Assembly: GCA_003565035.1 (NCBI GenBank)
Contig: PXDP01000507.1
Span: 1 to 6,972, forward strand
Source of the DNA: PVC group bacterium
Lineage (GTDB): Bacteria; Verrucomicrobiota; Kiritimatiellia; SS1-B-03-39; UBA6053
Direction: 5' to 3'
DNA: 6,972 nucleotides
Shown here in pieces: positions 1 through 5,460 of this stretch. Made by a program: the position numbers and the translations under genes. Under the pieces are notes generated by a model that had not been told where the DNA came from, did not search any database, and saw only the letters and a program-made list of their open reading frames with translations. Positions within the stretch are counted from its first letter, which is position 1. Each line of letters begins with the position of its first letter.

Positions 1-509
1 ACCGGAAACGAATCAAAGGCCTTGAGAAATTTTCCGCTGCTGTCGCTGTCCACCATGAGAAAATCACAGCCCTCCCAGACGGCCGGGGGAGGAGCCTCCT
101 CCAGGGGGATCAAGTCGATTTTCAATTCCAAATTTTGATAAAGGCACTCGCGGGTCAGCGCATCCGCCAGTCGGCGGAAGCCGGAAAAATAGATATACCC
201 CTTGCCGCAGAAAAGCGCTTTGATCTGCAGGGATCTGAGAATCTGCGTGTATAGGGTTTCCGAAATCGCATAGCGCTTGTTGGGGAGCAGATCCAGCCAC
301 TTGTCCTCATGGAGCTGCCGCAAGGCCCGCCAGACCGAATCGCGGCTCAGCTGAAAGTGATCAGACATCTTTCTGACAGGCGGGAGCCGGTCTCCCGGCT
401 TGAGCTGGTTTGCACGGATAAAATGCTGAATCTGAGAATACGCCGCATCCCGCCGTTTCGCATCGGCCTCGATTTTAAGGGGCTTTTCAATGTTGAGGAT
501 GGTTTTCAT
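1..509 (-). CDS. GntR-family transcriptional regulator, N-terminal part (3' end beyond window)
   Basis: Probable sugar-responsive DNA-binding regulator. The frame is open from the ATG at 509 to the left edge, giving 169 complete codons with no stop. Residues about 22-82 form a GntR winged helix-turn-helix: a helix (AAYSQIQHFIRANQ), the hallmark LKPGDRLPPVRKMSDHF at 36-52, the recognition-helix stretch LSRDSVWRALRQL at 54-66, and the wing ending near NKRYAIS. Residues from about 85 onward (SGFRRLADALTRE, then LELKIDLIPLEE and CDFLMVDSDSSG) alternate strand and helix in a way that suits the start of a LacI/periplasmic-binding-like effector domain, but similarity there is weak. The gene follows the GH128-like gene on the same strand after 89 nt, so it may be co-transcribed with it, and it probably controls the neighbouring glycoside hydrolases (inference). 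No good Shine-Dalgarno precedes the start. DNA-binding family is well supported; effector domain and ligand are not. Confidence 0.85.
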   Translation of the reverse strand, partial: MKTILNIEKPLKIEADAKRRDAAYSQIQHFIRANQLKPGDRLPPVRKMSDHFQLSRDSVWRALRQLHEDKWLDLLPNKRYAISETLYTQILRSLQIKALFCGKGYIYFSGFRRLADALTRECLYQNLELKIDLIPLEEAPPPAVWEGCDFLMVDSDSSGKFLKAFDSFP

Positions 510-598
510 CTTTCGGTCTCTATCACCCCCGCAAACCGATAAAACAAGAAGAAATCTCCACAATGCGAAAGAAATGAAAGACGTCCAATCCGGATTTG
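510..598. other. Short intergenic gap between GH128-like gene and regulator
   Basis: This 89-nt gap separates two minus-strand genes. It is moderately AT-rich and contains a perfect 10-bp palindrome, AATCCGGATT (587-596), beside the stop codon of the upstream gene. The palindrome lacks a following T-run in the direction of transcription, so it does not look like an intrinsic terminator. No convincing promoter is visible, which fits read-through from the upstream gene, but a weak promoter cannot be excluded. Confidence 0.4.
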
Positions 599-1654
599 TC
601 AGTGATTCCGTCCGTAAAATTCCCCCAGAGGCGTCAGGCTTCCGTCCTCGTTGAAGAGGGCCGAGGTGCCCAGAGCGGGGTTGTCGGGATCGGCCGAGAA
701 CCAGGCGTAGCGGTAGATATACGGCCTGCGTTCCAGCTCCGGCAGCACGCGCCGCATGAAATTGAGAATCTCCCGCTGGGAGTGGCGGTTTTCCTCCACC
801 GTCTCCGCCCGCCAGTCACCGACCGCGAATTCGGTGATCCATATGGGACGGCCATACATGCGGTGAATGCGCTCCAGTCGGTTCAGGAAGGCCCCTGCAT
901 TTGGAGGTCCGTAGGAGTGCACGGCAATGTAATCAACGCGAAGTCCCCGCTCGTCCACCCCCTCCATAAACGAAATCATCCACTCCCGGTCCGGATGAAC
1001 CGCGCCGGGACTGACCAGCGGCAGTCCGATCTCCATCAGCAGCGGCCAGTCATCCAGCACCTCCTCCACCGTCCGGTTCGCCTGACGCGCCGCGTCGGGT
1101 TCGTTATGCCCCAGCACATATTGGTGCCCGCGGGCCTCTTTCACTCGCTGAAGTAAATCCACGGCCTCCTCAACCCTTCCCTCCCGTCCAAACACCATCG
1201 GAATAAACTCAATTCCCTCCGGAACCCCGTCGGGTTCATCCGCCCCCCAGGTGTAAAACCAGACGAGGTTCAGGGCCTGCAGGCGCTCCCGCCAGTCATG
1301 CCGGTTCCGCGTGGACAGTCCCAGCCCTTTTTTGGCGCCCCGGGCCGCCCGCTGCGGCGCCTGCACCGCCTCTTCCTCCCGCACCGCATTGGGATCACGA
1401 TCCCGGCGCCACGCCAGCACAAACTCCCGGTCTCCCGGACTCAGCTGCGCCAGCGGCACCCGGTAGGTTGAAAACCCTCTGCGAAGTACCACATGCTCCG
1501 TATCCGCATGAACCAGCTCCGCCTCGATTTGTACGCCCTCCTTGTTTTCCCAGGTGCGGCTCTGCGCCGCCGCGCTGGAAATAACAAGAAACGAAGCGCA
1601 CCCAATCAGAAAATAACGTGCAAAATACATAGGAAAATAAAGCGGGTTTAACAT
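599..1654 (-). CDS. Secreted GH128-like glycoside hydrolase (Asl1-type catalytic domain) with N-terminal SHD1-like domain
   Basis: Probable exported endo-glycosidase; characterised GH128 enzymes cut beta-1,3-glucan, but the substrate here is inferred. The 351-residue product starts with a signal peptide: hydrophobic run 14-30 after Arg13, with likely signal peptidase I cleavage after SSAAA (residue 30). Residues 33-80 resemble the SHD1 domain common in PVC bacteria (RTWENKEG..., VVLRRGFSTYRVPLAQLSPGDREFV). A charged linker (83-108) leads to a catalytic barrel at about 110-350. This carries LGHNEPD with Glu185 as likely acid/base, DYIAVHSYG at 241-249, and PIWITEFA with Glu275 as likely nucleophile, followed by YAWFS near the end, all typical of the Asl1-like family. 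An internal ATG at 1630 (Met9) would give a more compact signal peptide and may be the true start. Neither start has a Shine-Dalgarno. The gene is divergent from the GH42 gene and precedes the regulator. Confidence 0.85.
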   Translation of the reverse strand: MLNPLYFPMYFARYFLIGCASFLVISSAAAQSRTWENKEGVQIEAELVHADTEHVVLRRGFSTYRVPLAQLSPGDREFVLAWRRDRDPNAVREEEAVQAPQRAARGAKKGLGLSTRNRHDWRERLQALNLVWFYTWGADEPDGVPEGIEFIPMVFGREGRVEEAVDLLQRVKEARGHQYVLGHNEPDAARQANRTVEEVLDDWPLLMEIGLPLVSPGAVHPDREWMISFMEGVDERGLRVDYIAVHSYGPPNAGAFLNRLERIHRMYGRPIWITEFAVGDWRAETVEENRHSQREILNFMRRVLPELERRPYIYRYAWFSADPDNPALGTSALFNEDGSLTPLGEFYGRNH

Positions 1655-1777
1655 ATTCGGAAAAATATCAGAACTTTATACTTTGACAATCAGACAATTT
1701 TCAGACAATATTGATTTCGTCAAGAGTAAAGTACTGTTTCGTTCTGCAAAGTATCATTTTTTAAGAAAAACCAGTCC
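1655..1777. promoter_or_regulatory. Divergent promoter/operator region between GH128-like and GH42 genes
   Basis: This AT-rich 123-bp region must hold the promoters of both flanking genes. On the plus strand a consensus -35 (TTGACA, 1683-1688) is followed 17 nt later by a weak -10 (CAATAT, 1706-1711). On the minus strand TATAAA (1680 down to 1675) could be the -10 for the GH128-like gene, so the two promoters would nearly touch. The element GACAAT occurs at 1685, 1693 and 1704; the last two are part of a 9-bp repeat TCAGACAAT spaced 11 bp apart. An 8-bp inverted repeat, ATACTTTG (1678-1685) and CAAAGTAT (1747-1754), flanks the region, and AAAGTA recurs at 1728. These are plausible binding sites for the linked GntR-type regulator (inference). 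Promoter strengths and transcription starts are not determined. Confidence 0.5.
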
Positions 1778-3886
1778 ATGAGTACCCGTCCTACCCGACT
1801 CCCTTCTGCAAACCGCATCCTCTACGGTGCGGATTACAATCCCGACCAATGGCTGAATGCGGAGGCGATTCTTGATGAAGATCTCCGGCTGATGCAGGAC
1901 ATCGGCATGACATCCGTTTCCATCGGGATTTTCTCATGGACCGCTTTGGAGCCTCGTCCGGGCGTTTACACCTTTGAGTGGATGGATGCACTGATGGACC
2001 GTCTCCATGAAAACGGTCTGAAAGCCTTTCTGGCCACTCCGAGTGGCGCGAAACCCATGTGGCTTTCGGAAACTTATCCGGAAATCCGCAGAGTGAAACC
2101 CGACGGCAGGCGTGATCCCTCGGGCGGACGTCACAACCACTGCCCCACCTCCCCGGTGTACCGAACTGCGGTCCAAAGAATCAACCGCGAGCTGGCCCTG
2201 CGCTATGGAAAACATCCGGCGCTGGCCCTTTGGCATATTGGCAACGAACTCAACGGCGAATGCCACTGCGATCTTTGCCGCCGCGCCTTTCAGGATTGGC
2301 TGCGGGAACGATACGGAAGTCTGGAGGCTCTGAACCTCGCCTGGTGGACCTCCTTCTGGAATCAAACCTTCACCGACTGGTCCCAGATTCCCACACAGAG
2401 CCGCTGTATTGATGCCCTGCCCGTGGACTGGCTCCGCTTTGTGAACGACCAGCATGTCTCGTTTTTGGAAAACGAGATGGCCCCTCTCCGGGAACTCACA
2501 CCGGAGATTCCCTGCACCACCAACATGATGGGAGCACATCCCACTTCCAATTACGCTCAGTGGGCCGGCGTTCTGGACTGTATTTCCAACGACTGTTATC
2601 CGCTGTACGACGACCGGGACACAAACGGAAACAAATTCCTCTCCACCGATTTTACCCACAGCCTCATGCGCGGCCTGGCCAAAGGAGATCCCTGGATTCT
2701 CATGGAGTGCTCCCCGAGTTCCGTCAACTGGGGAAAAATCAATAAACTCAAGCGGCCCGGCGTGCATGAACTGGAAGTTCTCCAGGCGGTGGCCAACGGA
2801 GCGGATGTCATTCATTACTTCCAATGGCGCAAAGGACGGGGCGGATATGAAAAATATCACGGCGCCGTCATGGACCACGAAGGCAGTACCCGCTCCAGAG
2901 TGTATCAGGACTGCGCCCGGGTCGGGAAAATTCTTCAGTCCCTTCAGCCCGTTGCGGGTTCGAAAACGAAGCGTGCTCCGGCCGCAATTCTCTATGACTG
3001 GGAAAGCCGCTGGGCTCTGAAGGCCTCTGCGGGTCCGAAACAAAGCCGGGAAACAGATCTGCAAATGCGCGCCTGTTCCGAGCAGTTCCGGGCACTCCGA
3101 CAGGCCGGTGCCGATGTGGATGTGCTCCCGGTCGGCGGCGATTTTTCCCGGTACCGCATGGTGATCACCCCGGCGTTATACTTATTGACTCCGGAAACCG
3201 CCGGACGCCTCACCGCCTTTGTGCGGGCCGGCGGCGTCTGGGTTGCATCCTGCCTCACCGGCTATGTCGATGCCAACAACCGCTGCTGGCGGGGAGGATT
3301 TCCCGGACCCGAGTTACGCAAAGTCTTCGGACTCTGGAACGAGGAAACCGATTATCTGCATGATGATGAACGGATTCTTCTCAATGGGGAACTGTTCAAC
3401 GGACTCGAATCCGCAGTCGCCTCGGACATTGTCGAGCATCTCCATGCGGAGGGCGCGGAAGTGCTCGCGGAATACGCTTCTGATTTTTACGCCGGCTCCC
3501 CCGCCATTCTGCGCCATGCCCTGGGAGAAGGATGGACCTATTATGTCGGCGCGCGCCTTTCGGAAGACGCACAGCGGGCGTTTTACACCTCCCTGCTCGA
3601 AGATCTGAAGATCAAACGGGACACCCTCCCCGAAGGCGTCTTCCGCAAAACCCGCACCGGCCCGGACGGGCCGGTTGAATTCCTGTTTAACTACAACCGC
3701 ACACCGGTCACGCTCGACACAGGGACTGAAACATACCTCCGGACGGCCACGGGAGAAACCCTGTCCGGACGGTTTCAACTCAAACCGTATGACAGCCTGG
3801 TCAAAGGCCTCATATCCACCCCATCCTCTTTAACCCGCCAACCCACAGAGTCTCATGAACACGAAGTCCTCCCCGTTCTCTGCTAA
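1778..3886 (+). CDS. GH42 beta-galactosidase
   Basis: Hydrolyses terminal beta-D-galactosyl residues of oligosaccharides, probably in the cytoplasm because no signal peptide is present. The 702-residue length is usual for GH42. The N-terminal barrel (about 13-385) has YGADYNPDQW (16-25), FSWTALEPRPGVY (52-64), and WHIGNELNGECHCDLC (152-167). Glu157 is the expected acid/base and Glu310 in WILMEC the expected nucleophile. Cys122, Cys162, Cys164 and Cys167 match the four-cysteine zinc site of many GH42 enzymes. Residues about 397-590 (from APAAILYDWESRW) form the trimerisation domain, and a small C-terminal beta domain ends near LKPYDSLVKGL. About 27 further residues, rich in Ser, Thr and Pro, overlap the next gene and look unlike the family's normal C-terminus. 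The start lacks a Shine-Dalgarno, with an A-rich stretch upstream instead. GH42 is sure; the exact substrate (galacto-oligosaccharide or galactan fragments) is not. Confidence 0.96.
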   Translation: MSTRPTRLPSANRILYGADYNPDQWLNAEAILDEDLRLMQDIGMTSVSIGIFSWTALEPRPGVYTFEWMDALMDRLHENGLKAFLATPSGAKPMWLSETYPEIRRVKPDGRRDPSGGRHNHCPTSPVYRTAVQRINRELALRYGKHPALALWHIGNELNGECHCDLCRRAFQDWLRERYGSLEALNLAWWTSFWNQTFTDWSQIPTQSRCIDALPVDWLRFVNDQHVSFLENEMAPLRELTPEIPCTTNMMGAHPTSNYAQWAGVLDCISNDCYPLYDDRDTNGNKFLSTDFTHSLMRGLAKGDPWILMECSPSSVNWGKINKLKRPGVHELEVLQAVANGADVIHYFQWRKGRGGYEKYHGAVMDHEGSTRSRVYQDCARVGKILQSLQPVAGSKTKRAPAAILYDWESRWALKASAGPKQSRETDLQMRACSEQFRALRQAGADVDVLPVGGDFSRYRMVITPALYLLTPETAGRLTAFVRAGGVWVASCLTGYVDANNRCWRGGFPGPELRKVFGLWNEETDYLHDDERILLNGELFNGLESAVASDIVEHLHAEGAEVLAEYASDFYAGSPAILRHALGEGWTYYVGARLSEDAQRAFYTSLLEDLKIKRDTLPEGVFRKTRTGPDGPVEFLFNYNRTPVTLDTGTETYLRTATGETLSGRFQLKPYDSLVKGLISTPSSLTRQPTESHEHEVLPVLC

Positions 3887-4583
3887 GTCCCGCGGTTTCA
3901 CGCTGATTGAAATGCTGGTGATCATTGCCATCATTATCATCCTGATCTCGATCGTATCGGTCAGTGTGGGCAGATCCATCCGCAGAGCCCAATCCGTGAA
4001 AGCCATGAGCAATGCCCGGCAACTTGGCATCGCAAGTCTGAATTATGCCGTGGATCACCGCGGGAATCTTCTGGGACAGGGGCAATCCCCGCATGACTGG
4101 AATGATTCCGTCTACATTTTCCGAAATCTGGCCATGTACCTGGACAGCAGTCTGCCCCCCAACCCACCCCGCGCCCAGGTGGAAAACGCACTGAGGGATA
4201 TTCTGGATCCTGCCGTGCCCTCCCAATACAATACATACGGCAGTTACCCTTTCACCTGGGCGTTTAATCATATCTTCAATGTCCGGACAGGTCGGAGCAA
4301 CGAAAACTTGGAAAGCTGGCCAAGCGGCCTTCCACGTCGGCCGCGGAACCTGACGGAATTTGAACATCCCTCCACAACGATTTATGTTGTCAGCGGCCGG
4401 TTCCAATTGTCTCCGGACCGGGCCGCGGACGAATCCCGTGTCCACTCGGTTCCTTCCGGTGCAACGATTTTTTATTTCCATGGTCGTGCGGAGAACTCAA
4501 CGGTTGCACTCTATCTTGACGGAAGCACAAAACTGGTTCCGTTTCCGATTCCGCCCACGCACATTCACCCCCGAACCCGCTGA
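3855..4583 (+). CDS. Prepilin-type (type II secretion pseudopilin-like) protein with degenerate HX9DG-type tail
   Basis: A 242-residue protein of the prepilin N-terminal cleavage/methylation class, processed by prepilin peptidase and inserted in the inner membrane or assembled into a pseudopilus-like structure. The leader is short and basic, with KSRG|FTLIEM placing cleavage after Gly14 and Glu at +5 of the mature protein. A single hydrophobic helix spans about residues 20-38, followed by the amphipathic RSIRRAQSVKAMSNARQLGIA region typical of these proteins. Near the C-terminus, YFHGRAENS...LYLDGS resembles the HX9DG motif of PVC-type prepilin-like proteins, but His209 and Asp222-Gly223 are separated by 12 residues instead of 9. 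The start overlaps the GH42 gene by 32 nt with only a weak AGAG upstream, suggesting translation coupled to GH42. Such proteins are often numerous in PVC genomes and many have no known partner, so its link to sugar use is positional only. Confidence 0.9.
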   Translation: MNTKSSPFSAKSRGFTLIEMLVIIAIIIILISIVSVSVGRSIRRAQSVKAMSNARQLGIASLNYAVDHRGNLLGQGQSPHDWNDSVYIFRNLAMYLDSSLPPNPPRAQVENALRDILDPAVPSQYNTYGSYPFTWAFNHIFNVRTGRSNENLESWPSGLPRRPRNLTEFEHPSTTIYVVSGRFQLSPDRAADESRVHSVPSGATIFYFHGRAENSTVALYLDGSTKLVPFPIPPTHIHPRTR

Positions 4584-4601
4584 AACGCAGGACCCGCGGT
4601 G

Positions 4602-5177
4602 TTAAGGCACAGACAAATACTGATCCACCCACGCCGGGGACATCCCGCCCTGAATCAGCGTTTCCCTTAAAACCTTCGGCGGATGACCGGCGGACGCCCA
4701 AATCGGCGCCAAGGCCTGAATCGTTTCCCGCACCTCATAGGGATACACCACCCATTTGTCCGTCTCCTCGCCGTAGAATTCCGATTTCATCACCGCCTCA
4801 GGCTTCACATGCAGCGAAACACTGGTCACGCTCCTGATTTCAAATGCGCTTAAATATTCCAGCGCCCGCACCAGCGTTTTGCCCGAATCAATGATCTCAT
4901 CCACCAGCAGCACATTCTTGCCCTTGAAATCCCCGCTGAGTTCCTGAGTGATCTTCAGCTCATGCTGCTGCAAATCCTGATACGACTGAATGCTGAAACT
5001 GTAAATCGGCAGATTCAGAAAATCCGACAGCAGCCGCGCCAGCACATGCCCCCCGCGCGCCACCGACAGAATCGTACACGACTCCGGCCGCAAATCCCGC
5101 AGCCGGTTCGCCAGCTCGAATCCCATCTCATGCAGTTCCGCCCAGCTCACAAATTTCAGTTCAGGTAAAGAATTCAT
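4602..5177 (-). CDS. Phosphoribosyltransferase (COG2236-like, hypoxanthine/guanine type)
   Basis: Type I phosphoribosyltransferase, expected to transfer ribose-5-phosphate from PRPP to a nucleobase, probably a purine, in the cytoplasm. From the ATG at 5177 the product has 191 residues. The PRPP-binding loop is VLLVDEIIDSGKTL (89-102), with acidic residues Asp93-Glu94 and Asp97. An N-terminal VARGGHVLARLLSDFL (39-54) forms the usual first loop region. The closing block, HVKPE...DKWVVYPYEVRE, resembles the KP...WivfPwE pattern of COG2236 proteins frequent in archaea. A TTG at 5183 is in frame but sits directly after a stop codon and gives no better ribosome site, so the ATG is preferred. The gene converges on the pseudopilin gene and is divergent from the amidohydrolase, suggesting a base-salvage pairing. 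The family is clear; base specificity is inferred. Confidence 0.9.
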   Translation of the reverse strand: MNSLPELKFVSWAELHEMGFELANRLRDLRPESCTILSVARGGHVLARLLSDFLNLPIYSFSIQSYQDLQQHELKITQELSGDFKGKNVLLVDEIIDSGKTLVRALEYLSAFEIRSVTSVSLHVKPEAVMKSEFYGEETDKWVVYPYEVRETIQALAPIWASAGHPPKVLRETLIQGGMSPAWVDQYLSVP

Positions 5178-5460
5178 CCCCAAACGCTAGGCCACAAATC
5201 GAAAGATGTCAGAAACATTATCCCGATCACGTAAGAAAAATCACCATAACCTTCAAAATTGTAGCAACTTAATCTTTAAATTACCTGTTATTTTAACGAC
5301 TCGAGTGGATGAACTGCGATTATATCTTATATCTTTAAATTATTAAATTACCTGTTATTTTAACGAAGTACCAGGTCCCGCCTCAAACCACAAAAAATTC
5401 TTTTTTGGTGAAATTTAATGCAGGTTTTGTCGCTTTGGGTTTATACTGCTTCAAATTTGT
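5178..5460. promoter_or_regulatory. Divergent intergenic control region of the phosphoribosyltransferase and amidohydrolase genes
   Basis: A strongly AT-rich 283-nt region without a credible gene. On the plus strand a good -10, TATACT (5442-5447), lies just before the amidohydrolase ATG at 5461, implying a 5' leader of only about 7 nt. No clear -35 is seen, but an A6/T6 tract (5392-5406) lies where an UP element would fall. On the minus strand GATAAT (5222 down to 5217) is a possible -10 for the phosphoribosyltransferase gene. The middle holds a 24-bp direct repeat (annotated separately). No riboswitch-like architecture was recognised. Confidence 0.4.
5272..5366 (+). repeat. Pair of 24-bp direct repeats, 67 bp apart, with internal duplication
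   Basis: Two identical 24-bp copies lie at 5276-5299 and 5343-5366; their core reads AAATTACCTGTTATTTTAAC. Each copy includes a small imperfect palindrome GTTA-TTT-TAAC. The upstream shoulder ATCTTTAAATTA is also repeated, at 5272-5283 and 5331-5342, but in the second copy an additional TTAAATTA is inserted, as if by slippage. The 67-bp offset and the position between divergent genes suggest paired protein-binding sites or a relic of local duplication. Only two copies exist in the window, so this is not a CRISPR array. Confidence 0.85.

Noticed and set aside
596..1156. Plus-strand open frame of 186 codons opposite the GH128-like gene
   Set aside because: The opposite strand encodes a well-supported glycoside hydrolase; this frame has no domain and starts in the gap after the stop of the sense gene.
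1592..1654. Lipobox-like LIGC in the GH128-like signal region (Cys19)
   Set aside because: The hydrophobic stretch before the Cys is too short, with an Arg only six residues upstream, while the hydrophobic run continues past it to a good AAA-Q site, so signal peptidase I cleavage is more likely.
1934..3064. Long open frame (376 codons) on the minus strand inside the GH42 gene
   Set aside because: It is fully antisense to a GH42 gene with conserved catalytic and zinc-binding residues, and its translation shows no recognisable domain. It reflects the GC-rich codon usage of the sense strand.
3810..4481. Minus-strand open frame of 223 codons over the pseudopilin gene
   Set aside because: It is antisense to a clear prepilin-type gene, has no recognisable motif, and spans two unrelated sense genes.
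4584..4601. Bidirectional terminator between the convergent pseudopilin and phosphoribosyltransferase genes
   Set aside because: The 18-nt gap has no stem-loop with a T-run on either strand.
5178..5183. TTG at 5183 as start of the phosphoribosyltransferase
   Set aside because: It adds only two residues before the ATG, lies one codon after an in-frame stop, and has no ribosome-binding site.
5272..5366. CRISPR array
   Set aside because: There are only two repeat copies, the spacing sequence contains part of the repeat itself, and no cas gene is present.
5391..5407. CAAAAAA-TTC-TTTTTTG hairpin as an intrinsic terminator
   Set aside because: The stem is almost all A-T pairs, has a three-base loop, and lies upstream of a start codon rather than after a gene; a bent or UP-like element fits better.
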